The notes under the pieces are model-generated. The model did not search any database and was not told where the DNA came from. It saw nothing but the letters and a program-made list of their open reading frames with translations. The position numbers and the translations under genes were made by a program. From Flavobacteriia bacterium (lineage in GTDB: Bacteria; Bacteroidota; Bacteroidia; Flavobacteriales; Flavobacteriaceae): a DNA stretch of 64,000 nt. Shown here piece by piece: positions 46,016-54,520 of this stretch. How positions within the stretch are numbered: position 1 is the first letter of the stretch; every line of letters starts with the position of its first letter. Location of the stretch: the NCBI GenBank assembly GCA_004293165.1, contig RDYL01000011.1:26891-90890 (forward strand), read 5' to 3'.

Positions 46016-47941
46016 ATGCAATTTAAACATCCCGAAATCCTCTATTTTCTTTTGCTGTTGGTTATACCAATATTGGTACATTTATTTCAATTACGTCGCT
46101 TTAAAAAAGAATATTTTACCAACGTAAAACTGCTGAAAGAACTTCAAATTCAAACCCGAAAAAGTTCTAAAATCAAGAAATGGTTGTTGTTAGCGACACG
46201 TTTGTTATTGTTAGCTTGTTTAATTTTAGCATTTGCCCAACCTTTTTTTGATGCCAAAGACAATACCAACAAAGGAAACGAGTTAATTATCTTGTTAGAT
46301 AATTCTTTTTCTATGCAAGCTAAAGGCACCAAAGGTGAATTACTGAAACGAAGCATTCAAGAATTGTTAGAAGAATTACCCGAAAACCAACAATTTTCAT
46401 TGCTTACCAATTCCGAAGTGTTTTGGGATACGGATATCAAATCGATTCAAAAAGAATTGCAAAATTTAAAGTATTCTGCAATGACGTTTCAATTGGACTA
46501 CTTGATTAATCAAGTCGAAACCAAAAAGAAAAATACGAAAAAAGACTACGTTATCATCACTGATGCCGTTCAATCCGAAAGCAAAAAAGCATCGGATTTG
46601 GTAGAAAATAATATAGTCTATTTCATCCATCCCGAAGCGCAAAACAAAACCAACATCAGTATTGATAAAGTAGTAATTTCTCAAGTGTTAGACCAATTTT
46701 ATGAATTGAAAATCACGCTACAAGCCTTTGGAGAAACCGAAAACGAAGTACCTCTTTCCGTGTTTAGTAATAATAAAGCGGTAGCCAAAACTATGGCGAA
46801 ATTTGAAAATCAGAAAACGGAAATTTTAATCACCATACCTAAAAACGATTTCCATGGAAACATTAGTATTGAAGATAATAGTTTAAGCTATGACAACGAT
46901 TACTTCTTAAGCATTTCAAAACCAGAGAAAGCGAATATAATTGCCATTGGAAATTCTGACAAAAACAACTTTTTAAGTCGCATTTTTACTGTTGATGAAT
47001 TCAATTTTAAAAGCACCGAATTAGCGACTTTAGATTACAATCAAATCGAAAATCAAGAGGCAATTGTGTTGAATGAATTGGAAGATTTGCCTGTTGCTTT
47101 GGGAACAACTTTAAAATCATTTTATGAAAAAGGCGGTAATATTGTTTTGATTCCGAATGCAAAAAATACACCAAGTCAATTAAATGCTTTTGCAAAAAAC
47201 TTCGGTGGATTGAATTATACCCAACTTTCCGCTTCAACAAAACAAATCACGAAAATCAACTTTAGCCATCCGCTATTTCAAACTGTATTTGAAAAAAAAG
47301 TGACTAATTTTCAATATCCAAATGTAAAAGAAAGCTTTGGTCTATCAGGAATTACGAATATTTTGCAATACGAAGACAACACAGTTTTTGTGGGTTCAAC
47401 CACCAATCGCTTAGGAACTTTTTATGCATTTTCGGCACCTATAAACAAACAAAATAGTAACTTCCAAAATGCGCCATTGATAGTTCCCACCTTATACAAC
47501 ATGGGACAAAATCAAGGCAAAACGGGAATTAACGCTTACACCATCGGAGAAAACGAAAACCTGATTTTAGAAACGATTTTAGCCAAAGACGAAGTAGTTT
47601 CAATAGAAAAAGAAGGCTATAGTTTTATTCCTATGCAACAAATTTTGAATACCAAATGCAAACTGTCTTTTGGCGATTATCCTGAAGAAGCTGGAAATTT
47701 TGATGTCATCAAAGCAAATAATTCGTTAAAGAAAATCAGTTTCAACTATCCAAGAACCGAAAGTGACTTAACCCAAGTTACATCTGCCAATTTTGAAAAT
47801 TTCACGAAAGTAAACAACATAGCCACTGTTTTAAACGACATTGCTTCCGAACGTACGAGCAATGAAATTTGGAAATGGTTTATTATTTCAACACTACTAT
47901 TATTACTCACAGAACTACTAATCCAAAAATTTGTAAAATGA
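46016..47941 (+). CDS. BatA-domain/VWA membrane protein
   Basis: This 641-residue protein begins with the BatA domain: the membrane helix at residues about 8-25 (ending PILVHLFQLRRFKK), a second helix near 58-76 and IILLDNSFSM, the VWA metal-binding D-x-S-x-S motif, near 92-101. A large extracytoplasmic region follows, and the last 15 residues are a C-terminal membrane helix. Bat-type proteins act in envelope stress. The stop overlaps the next start (ATGA), so it is coupled to the dihydroorotase-like gene. TAGTTTTG, a perfect -7, lies at 45991-45998. Confidence 0.9.
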   Translation: MQFKHPEILYFLLLLVIPILVHLFQLRRFKKEYFTNVKLLKELQIQTRKSSKIKKWLLLATRLLLLACLILAFAQPFFDAKDNTNKGNELIILLDNSFSMQAKGTKGELLKRSIQELLEELPENQQFSLLTNSEVFWDTDIKSIQKELQNLKYSAMTFQLDYLINQVETKKKNTKKDYVIITDAVQSESKKASDLVENNIVYFIHPEAQNKTNISIDKVVISQVLDQFYELKITLQAFGETENEVPLSVFSNNKAVAKTMAKFENQKTEILITIPKNDFHGNISIEDNSLSYDNDYFLSISKPEKANIIAIGNSDKNNFLSRIFTVDEFNFKSTELATLDYNQIENQEAIVLNELEDLPVALGTTLKSFYEKGGNIVLIPNAKNTPSQLNAFAKNFGGLNYTQLSASTKQITKINFSHPLFQTVFEKKVTNFQYPNVKESFGLSGITNILQYEDNTVFVGSTTNRLGTFYAFSAPINKQNSNFQNAPLIVPTLYNMGQNQGKTGINAYTIGENENLILETILAKDEVVSIEKEGYSFIPMQQILNTKCKLSFGDYPEEAGNFDVIKANNSLKKISFNYPRTESDLTQVTSANFENFTKVNNIATVLNDIASERTSNEIWKWFIISTLLLLLTELLIQKFVK

Positions 47942-49197
47942 CGCAAGTTATTCTAAAACAAGCCAAAATCATCGACGCTTCAAGTCCGTTTCATAACCAA
48001 ACTATGGACATCAAAATTGAAAACGGAACGATAACGCAAATAGAAAAAGAAATCGCAACTACTTCTGGTTTTGAAGTAGTGACTGTTCCTAATTTACATA
48101 TTTCACAAGGTTGGATGGATAGCTCGGTTTCGTTTGGAGAACCAGGCTATGAAGACCGTGAAACCATAGAAAACGGTTTAAAAGTTGCAGCTAAAAGCGG
48201 ATTTACAGCGGTAGCCTTACAACCGAACTCAAACCCAACCATTGATAATCAAGCGCAAGTACGATTTGTATTGGACAGAGCTAAAAACCAAGCGACAACA
48301 TTATATCCAATCGGAGCTTTAACCAAAGGAAGCGAAGGAACCGATTTAGCCGAATTATTCGACATGAAAAACGCTGGAGCCATTGCGTTTGGTGATTACA
48401 AGAAAGCATTACAAAATGCCAATTTACAAAAAATAGCCTTACAATATGTACAAGATTTCGACGGAATGGTGATCGCATTTTGTCAAGACAGCACGTTAAA
48501 AGGAATTGGAATTGCTAATGAAGGCATAGTAAGTACAAAACTAGGCATGAAAGGAATTCCAGCTTTAGCAGAAGAATTGCAAGTCGCACGTAACTTATTT
48601 TTATTAGAATATACTGGCGGAAAATTACACATTCCAACAGTTTCTACTCAAGGAAGTATCCAATTAATCAAAGAAGCCAAAGCAAAAGGATTACAAGTAA
48701 CTTGTAGCGTTGCCGTTCACAATTTAGTCTTAAACGATGAAATTTTAATGGGATTTGATTCGAGATACAAAGTATTGCCTCCATTACGCGAAGAAGATAC
48801 TCGTATAGCTTTATTAGAAGCAGTATTAGACGGAACAATTGATTGTATCACATCCGATCATAATCCATTAGACATCGAACATAAAAAATTAGAATTCGAT
48901 TTAGCCAAAGATGGAACCATCGGATTAGAAAGTGCTTTTGGAGTTTTACAAACAATTTTACCACTTGAAGTAATAGTTAATAAATTAGTTGCTAATAAAC
49001 TGGTTTTCAATGTTGATAACCCTTCAATTATTATTGGAAACAAAGCCGATATTTCACTCTTTACAACAGCTAACGAATGGATTTTTGGAAAAGAAAACAT
49101 CCAATCTAAATCAAAAAATTCAGCTTTCTTAGGACAAAAAATGAAAGGAAAAGCCATCGGAATTTACAACAATGGACAATTGATAATGAATAATTGA
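47938..49197 (+). CDS. Dihydroorotase-like protein, metal ligands missing
   Basis: This 419-residue amidohydrolase-family protein resembles dihydroorotase: GWMDSSVSFGEPGYEDRE (residues 58-75), GFTAVALQPNSNP, and CITSDHNPLD near 304. The catalytic H-x-H of strand one is S-x-S here (DSSVSFGEPG), the usual H-x-x-HVST reads HIPTVST, and the second-site His pair reads SVAVHN. These losses suggest an inactive homologue, like the PyrC-prime subunits that assemble with aspartate transcarbamoylase in some bacteria. It starts within the stop of the VWA gene; the open frame from 47869 is ignored. Confidence 0.85.
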   Translation: MTQVILKQAKIIDASSPFHNQTMDIKIENGTITQIEKEIATTSGFEVVTVPNLHISQGWMDSSVSFGEPGYEDRETIENGLKVAAKSGFTAVALQPNSNPTIDNQAQVRFVLDRAKNQATTLYPIGALTKGSEGTDLAELFDMKNAGAIAFGDYKKALQNANLQKIALQYVQDFDGMVIAFCQDSTLKGIGIANEGIVSTKLGMKGIPALAEELQVARNLFLLEYTGGKLHIPTVSTQGSIQLIKEAKAKGLQVTCSVAVHNLVLNDEILMGFDSRYKVLPPLREEDTRIALLEAVLDGTIDCITSDHNPLDIEHKKLEFDLAKDGTIGLESAFGVLQTILPLEVIVNKLVANKLVFNVDNPSIIIGNKADISLFTTANEWIFGKENIQSKSKNSAFLGQKMKGKAIGIYNNGQLIMNN

Positions 49198-49210
49198 TAA
49201 ATTTTAGAAT

Positions 49211-49534
49211 ATGAACGAAATAGAAAAAGGGAAGCAAACGGCAATTGTAAGCTATTTAACCATTATAGGTTCGGTAATTGCAATATTTATGAACCAAGAA
49301 GAAAACCGTAATGAATTTGCTAGTTTTCATATTCGACAAGCATTAGGTATTTTCTTGACCTTCTTTTTATTAGGATATCCAATAGGGTATTTTGATAATT
49401 GGATGGTTTCAGCTTCGTTTTGGATTTTTATTTTTATTTTATGGGTTTATGGATTTATAACGTGTTTAAATAATGAGACAAAAATGGTTCCTTTTTTAGG
49501 AGCAATCTACCAAAAAGTATTCAAATCCTTTTAA
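49211..49534 (+). CDS. Small membrane protein, DUF4870-like
   Basis: This 107-residue protein has three predicted membrane helices (residues about 12-28, 44-60 and 66-87) and the pattern HIRQALGIFL, as in DUF4870/Tic20-like small membrane proteins. Function unknown. It starts 13 bases after the dihydroorotase-like gene and is probably in the same operon. Confidence 0.78.
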   Translation: MNEIEKGKQTAIVSYLTIIGSVIAIFMNQEENRNEFASFHIRQALGIFLTFFLLGYPIGYFDNWMVSASFWIFIFILWVYGFITCLNNETKMVPFLGAIYQKVFKSF

Positions 49535-49568
49535 ACTTTTAAACACCCAAACTTTTAACCTTTTTTAA

Positions 49569-50207
49569 ATGAACTTACACTATCTAATTCAAGAACCTAA
49601 AATTATACACGAAAAAAATCCAGTATTAATATTGCTTCATGGCTATGGCAGTAATGAAGAGGATTTGTTTTCATTCGCTACCGAATTACCACAAGAATAT
49701 TATGTAATTTCAGTTCGTGCACCTTATGATTTACAACCGTATGGTCATGCTTGGTATGCCATTCATTTTGATGCAGATGAAAATAAATTTTCTGATAACG
49801 AACAAGCCAAAGAATCAGTAGCGCTAATTGCTTGTTTTATTGACGAGATTGTTAAACAATATCCTATCGATACTAAAAATGTAACTTTAATAGGCTTTAG
49901 TCAAGGTGCGATTTTAAGCTATGCTACTGCCCTAACCTATCCTGAAAAAATAGCAAAAGTGGTTGCATTAAGCGGTTATTTCAATCAAGACATCTTACCA
50001 GAAGTTATCGATACCAAAGCCATTTCACATTTGAAATTCTTTGTTTCCCATGGTACTGTTGATCAAGTAATCCCAGTTGACTGGGCTCGAAAAGCTAAAC
50101 CTGCGTTAGAAAATTTAGGATTAGAAGTAGCTTATCATGAATATCCTATTGGACATGGTGTAGCACCTCAAAATTTCTTTGATTTTAAGAATTGGTTATT
50201 ACGCTAA
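49569..50207 (+). CDS. Alpha/beta hydrolase, carboxylesterase/phospholipase type
   Basis: This 212-residue esterase has the oxyanion motif HGYGSNEED near residue 24, the nucleophile elbow GFSQGAIL near 115, and Asp and His in HGTVDQVIP near 164 and IGHGVAP near 195. It matches the carboxylesterase/acyl-protein thioesterase family. No signal peptide; cytoplasmic. It probably belongs to the plus-strand operon starting at 46016. Confidence 0.9.
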   Translation: MNLHYLIQEPKIIHEKNPVLILLHGYGSNEEDLFSFATELPQEYYVISVRAPYDLQPYGHAWYAIHFDADENKFSDNEQAKESVALIACFIDEIVKQYPIDTKNVTLIGFSQGAILSYATALTYPEKIAKVVALSGYFNQDILPEVIDTKAISHLKFFVSHGTVDQVIPVDWARKAKPALENLGLEVAYHEYPIGHGVAPQNFFDFKNWLLR

Positions 50208-50252
50208 GTAATCTTAAGCAAAATATAAGTGTTTCTTTAACTAATTATTCTT

Positions 50253-50260
50253 TACTTTTG
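50253..50260 (+). promoter_or_regulatory. -7 element of tpx
   Basis: TACTTTTG is a perfect -7 element 21 bases before the tpx start codon. The -33 region (GTTTC near 50230) is weak. Confidence 0.5.
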
Positions 50261-50281
50261 TACTTTAAATAAAACAAAGGT

Positions 50282-50779
50282 ATGGCATCAATTACACTAG
50301 GAGGAAATCCAATTCACACAAATGGCGAATTGCCAAAAGTAGGTTCAAAAGCAACCGATTTTAATTTAGTTAAAACCGATTTAGGAACAGCAACCTTAGC
50401 TGATTTTGCTGGTTCAAGAGTGGTTTTAAATATTTTTCCAAGCATTGATACTGGAACTTGTGCAACTTCGGTTAGAAAATTTAACGAAAACGCAAGTACG
50501 TTAGAAAACACAAAAGTTTTATGTATTTCAAGAGATTTACCTTTTGCTCAAAAACGTTTTTGTGGCGCTGAAGGTTTAGAAAACGTAATCAATCTTTCTG
50601 ATTTTAAAGAAGGTAGCTTTGGTAAAAACTTTGGTTTAGAAATTACCGATGGTCCTTTAGCAGGTTTACATTCGCGTGTAGTAATTGTTTTAGATGAAAA
50701 CGGAACAATTCTTCATACCGAACAAGTTAGCGAAATTGCAAACGAACCAAATTATGAAGCAGCTTTAGCTGTATTATAA
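50282..50779 (+). CDS. tpx: Thiol peroxidase
   Basis: This 165-residue atypical 2-Cys peroxiredoxin reduces hydroperoxides with thioredoxin. The peroxidatic Cys is in IDTGTCATSVRKFN near residue 60 and the resolving Cys in KRFCGAEG near 94. N-terminal GGNPIHTNGELPKVG is typical for Tpx. It has its own promoter and is followed by repeat copy 2. Length and motifs are normal. Confidence 0.96.
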   Translation: MASITLGGNPIHTNGELPKVGSKATDFNLVKTDLGTATLADFAGSRVVLNIFPSIDTGTCATSVRKFNENASTLENTKVLCISRDLPFAQKRFCGAEGLENVINLSDFKEGSFGKNFGLEITDGPLAGLHSRVVIVLDENGTILHTEQVSEIANEPNYEAALAVL

Positions 50780-50795
50780 TTGATTATAAACTAGA

Positions 50796-50880
50796 TTTGT
50801 CAAGCTGAACCCGTTTCAGCTTCTTTCAAAGAAGTTTTAGAATCCATAAAGTAATTCTAAAACGTGTTCAGCATGACAAA
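50796..50880. repeat. Palindromic MITE-like intergenic repeat, copy 2
   Basis: The ends, 50796-50813 and 50863-50880, are 18-base terminal inverted repeats matching at 16 positions (TTTGTCA...TGACAAA). Inside are AAGCTGAA/TTCAGCTT and GTTTTAGAAT/ATTCTAAAAC hairpins. The first 29 bases equal copy 1 (39922-39950) except for one base. The centres differ. Confidence 0.7.
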
Positions 50881-50933
50881 ATTCTTATTTTGATTGCCTT
50901 ATACAATCAAAAAAAAAAATTAAAACATAGTAA

Positions 50934-51308
50934 ATGAAATTCGAAAAAGACGAAACCCTTTTTACAGGCCGATTAAAAAGTATGGTGTATGCCCTTAAAG
51001 GAGCATTCAAATTAATAACAACAGAGCACAGTGTTATGGTGCAATCGTCTTTGGCGGTGCTCATGACATTTGCTGGATTTTATGTAGGCATTAACCGATA
51101 TGAATGGATGATGCAAATTCTTGTATTTGGCTTAGTTTTAGGAATCGAAGGCTTAAATACTGCAGTAGAAAAAATTGCCGATTTTATTCACCCAGATTTT
51201 CACGAACGCATTGGTTTTATTAAAGATATTGCCGCTGGTGCTGTATTTTTTGCAGCTTTAACTGCAATTGCAATCGGATGTATTATTTATTTTCCGTATT
51301 TGTTTTAA
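50934..51308 (+). CDS. dgkA: Diacylglycerol kinase family (DgkA/undecaprenol kinase)
   Basis: This 124-residue membrane protein has three helices and the DgkA motif GIEGLNTAVEKIADF near residue 78, preceded by KGAFKLITTEHS. It phosphorylates diacylglycerol or undecaprenol in the inner membrane. A perfect hairpin TTTTGATTG/CAATCAAAA lies 22-46 bases upstream. It starts the ftsK-lolA-lptF/G-ribB run and is 33 bases before ftsK. Confidence 0.93.
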   Translation: MKFEKDETLFTGRLKSMVYALKGAFKLITTEHSVMVQSSLAVLMTFAGFYVGINRYEWMMQILVFGLVLGIEGLNTAVEKIADFIHPDFHERIGFIKDIAAGAVFFAALTAIAIGCIIYFPYLF

Positions 51309-51341
51309 TTTAGCTACTTTTGTAAAAATTGTTCCTTTTAC

Positions 51342-53858
51342 ATGGCAAAAAAAACAAGCAAAGACTCCGTTAATAACCCTACTGAAACCAAAGAAAAATT
51401 CTCTTGGCGTTTAAGTCGTCAGCAGAAATTTATTTTAGGTATTTCGCTAATTTTCTTTTCATTAGCCTTATTACTTTCTTTTATTTCGTATTTCATTACG
51501 GGTAATAACGACCAAGATTTGGTAACTCAATTAATAAACAGAGATGCTAAAGCAGAAAACTGGTTGGGTAAATTTGGAGCTTACTTGGCCGACTTCTTTT
51601 TGTACAAAGGATTTGGAGTAGCCTCGTTTATATTTGTTAGAATATTATTTTTACTGGGCGCTTATGGTGTGTTAGACATACCGATATCTAAACTTAATAA
51701 AAGTTTTTTTTGGGACTTTTATTTAATCATTTTCGTTTCTGTAATCTTAGGCTTTTTCTGGGACTATATTCCGCAACTTGGAGGAACTGTTGGGTATGAA
51801 ATGAATCTATACATTCAAGATTATATCGGAAAAACAGGAACCCTTTTAGTACTGCTATTTGGTATTCTAATTTTCTTAATTTTTAAAATTAAAATATCAC
51901 CAGATAGCTTCACCAAAGTTTTTGAAAAGCCACAAACAGCATTTAACGAAGACATTAGCGCAGCTGCAATTCCTGTTCCTCTGAAAGAAGATACTGAAGA
52001 AGATGAGGAGGAGATCAATACTGATTTACCTTTAACTACTCCTTACAACGCTAAAGAAGACTTCGTTTTAACGGAAGACGAAGAAGAAATGGGCAATTTC
52101 GAATTAAAAACCTACCCTTCTACTTTTGAAATTGATAAAGAAGCTCTAAAACCAACAATTGCTTCAGCATCGGAATTAAATTTAGATCCTAAGCCAAAAG
52201 TAGAAACACCAGAAATAACTAACTTTTCTATCGAAGACCGAAGCATTCCCAAAGAAGATTTTGTAAACGAAGATGCTTTTGTTATTGAAAAAGTGGAAGA
52301 AGAAGAATTGGTTGAAGAAAATTTAGCCGCTAAATTGGTGCAAGATTTTGGGCTATTTGACCCAACCTTAGAATTATCGCACTACCAATTTCCTTCGATT
52401 GACTTACTAAAAGAATATTCTTCCGGTGGTATTACAATCAATCAAGCAGAATTAGAAGAAAATAAAAATAAAATTGTTGATACCTTAAAGAATTACAGCA
52501 TCGGTATTTCGCAAATAAAAGCAACAGTAGGTCCTACGGTTACTTTATACGAAATTGTCCCAGAAGCAGGTATTCGTATCTCCAAAATTAAAAACTTAGA
52601 AGACGATATTGCGTTATCGTTAGCCGCATTAGGAATCCGTATTATCGCACCTATTCCTGGAAAAGGAACTATAGGTATTGAAGTACCAAACAACAATCCA
52701 ACTATGGTTTCCATGAAGAGTGTTATTTCTTCACCTAAATTCCAAACCGCTGAAATGGAATTACCTATTGCTTTAGGAAAAACCATTTCGAATGAAACAT
52801 TTGTAGTAGATTTAGCTAAAATGCCTCACTTACTGATGGCAGGTGCTACAGGACAAGGAAAATCGGTAGGATTAAATGCTGTATTGACTTCCCTACTTTA
52901 CAAAAAACATCCAGCCGAAGTGAAATTCGTTCTGGTGGATCCGAAAAAGGTTGAATTAACCCTTTTCAATAAAATTGAACGCCATTATTTAGCTAAACTA
53001 CCTGATGGTGGTGATGCTATTATTACTGATAATACTAAGGTAATCAATACCTTAAACTCGTTGTGTATCGAAATGGACAACCGTTATTCTTTATTAAAAG
53101 ATGCCATGGTACGTAACATTAAAGAATACAACGAAAAATTCAAAAACCGAAAATTAAATCCTGAAAACGGACACCGTTTTTTACCTTACATCGTATTAGT
53201 GGTCGACGAGTTTGCCGATTTAATTATGACCGCTGGTAAAGAAGTGGAAACACCTATTGCGCGTTTGGCACAATTAGCCCGTGCTATTGGTATTCATTTG
53301 ATTATTGCCACGCAACGTCCGTCAGTAAACGTAATTACAGGAATGATTAAGGCCAACTTCCCTGCGCGTATTGCGTTTAGAGTAACCTCTAAAATTGATT
53401 CAAGAACCATTTTAGATTCAGGTGGTGCTGATCAGTTAATTGGACGTGGTGATTTACTTTACACACAAGGTAACGAAATCGTCAGAGTACAATGTGCTTT
53501 TGTTGACACGCCTGAAGTAGATAAAATTTGTGATTTCATCGGTTCACAAAAAGCATATCCCGAAGCTTACTTACTTCCTGAATACGTGGGAGAAGATAGT
53601 GGCATAAAACTTGATATAGATATCTCCGAAAGAGATTCTTTGTTTAGAGATGCTGCTGAAGTTATCGTAACTGCACAACAAGGAAGTGCTTCGCTAATTC
53701 AAAGAAAATTGAAACTAGGTTACAACAGAGCTGGCCGCTTAATTGATCAATTAGAAGCCGCTGGTATTGTAGGACCATTTGAAGGAAGTAAAGCCCGTTC
53801 CGTTTTAATTCCTGATTTAGTTGCTCTGGAACATTTTTTAAACAATGAACAAAATTAA
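51342..53858 (+). CDS. ftsK: DNA translocase FtsK
   Basis: This 838-residue protein pumps chromosome ends to the division septum. Residues about 20-190 contain four or five membrane helices; an acidic Glu/Asp-rich linker runs to about 340; the motor follows with Walker A GATGQGKS near residue 500, VLVDPKKVELTLF, Walker B VLVVDEFADL near 620 and RIGRGDLLY-type loop; the C-terminal gamma winged helix is at about 770-830. The stop lies inside the first codons of lolA. Confidence 0.97.
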   Translation: MAKKTSKDSVNNPTETKEKFSWRLSRQQKFILGISLIFFSLALLLSFISYFITGNNDQDLVTQLINRDAKAENWLGKFGAYLADFFLYKGFGVASFIFVRILFLLGAYGVLDIPISKLNKSFFWDFYLIIFVSVILGFFWDYIPQLGGTVGYEMNLYIQDYIGKTGTLLVLLFGILIFLIFKIKISPDSFTKVFEKPQTAFNEDISAAAIPVPLKEDTEEDEEEINTDLPLTTPYNAKEDFVLTEDEEEMGNFELKTYPSTFEIDKEALKPTIASASELNLDPKPKVETPEITNFSIEDRSIPKEDFVNEDAFVIEKVEEEELVEENLAAKLVQDFGLFDPTLELSHYQFPSIDLLKEYSSGGITINQAELEENKNKIVDTLKNYSIGISQIKATVGPTVTLYEIVPEAGIRISKIKNLEDDIALSLAALGIRIIAPIPGKGTIGIEVPNNNPTMVSMKSVISSPKFQTAEMELPIALGKTISNETFVVDLAKMPHLLMAGATGQGKSVGLNAVLTSLLYKKHPAEVKFVLVDPKKVELTLFNKIERHYLAKLPDGGDAIITDNTKVINTLNSLCIEMDNRYSLLKDAMVRNIKEYNEKFKNRKLNPENGHRFLPYIVLVVDEFADLIMTAGKEVETPIARLAQLARAIGIHLIIATQRPSVNVITGMIKANFPARIAFRVTSKIDSRTILDSGGADQLIGRGDLLYTQGNEIVRVQCAFVDTPEVDKICDFIGSQKAYPEAYLLPEYVGEDSGIKLDIDISERDSLFRDAAEVIVTAQQGSASLIQRKLKLGYNRAGRLIDQLEAAGIVGPFEGSKARSVLIPDLVALEHFLNNEQN

Positions 53859-54510
53859 TATCCAAATGACACGTTTTTTACAAGTTGCAATCGCATTACT
53901 TATTGGTTTTTCATTACAAGCGCAAGATGCTAAAAAAGCAAAAGAATTATTAGACGAAGTATCTGCCAAAGTAAAATCGTATAATAACATTGTGATTGAC
54001 TTTAAATACTCTTTAAACAATCCAAAAGAGAACATCAACCAAGAAAGTAAAGGAAACGTTACACTTCAAGGAAATTTATACAACCTAAATTTCATGGGAG
54101 TAAGCAAAATTTTTGATGGAAAAAAAGTATATACTATTGTTCCTGAAGATGAAGAAGTTACCATTGCTAATTTTGATGCTAAAGACGATAATGCCATCAC
54201 TCCAAATAAAATGTTGACATTCTTTAATTCAGGCTATAAATACGCTTGGGACATTCCTCAAAATCTAAAAGGACGAAAAATTCAATTCATAAAATTAACC
54301 CCTATTAGCAGCAAAGACCAACGAAAAGAAATCTTAATTGGTATTGATATACAAACCAAACACATCTACACGATTATTGAAGTGGGCAAAAATGGGACAA
54401 AAACAACTTTAACTGTTAATTCTTTTAAAACAAATCAGCCATTATCGAAAAATCATTTTACCTTTACCAAATCAAAATATCCTAATTATTACATCAATAA
54501 ATTAGACTAA
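53845..54510 (+). CDS. lolA: Outer-membrane lipoprotein carrier protein LolA
   Basis: This 221-residue periplasmic chaperone carries lipoproteins across the periplasm. A signal peptide ends at LQAQ (about residue 27); the mature part has the LolA open-barrel pattern (NIVIDFKYSLNN, GNVTLQGNLYNLNFMG, given by pieces). It overlaps ftsK by 14 bases. ATG at 53866 gives a shorter signal peptide and is an equally good start. It is 10 bases before the lptF/G-type gene, both envelope-lipid transport. Confidence 0.93.
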   Translation: MNKINIQMTRFLQVAIALLIGFSLQAQDAKKAKELLDEVSAKVKSYNNIVIDFKYSLNNPKENINQESKGNVTLQGNLYNLNFMGVSKIFDGKKVYTIVPEDEEVTIANFDAKDDNAITPNKMLTFFNSGYKYAWDIPQNLKGRKIQFIKLTPISSKDQRKEILIGIDIQTKHIYTIIEVGKNGTKTTLTVNSFKTNQPLSKNHFTFTKSKYPNYYINKLD

Positions 54511-54520
54511 TTCGGTTCGG

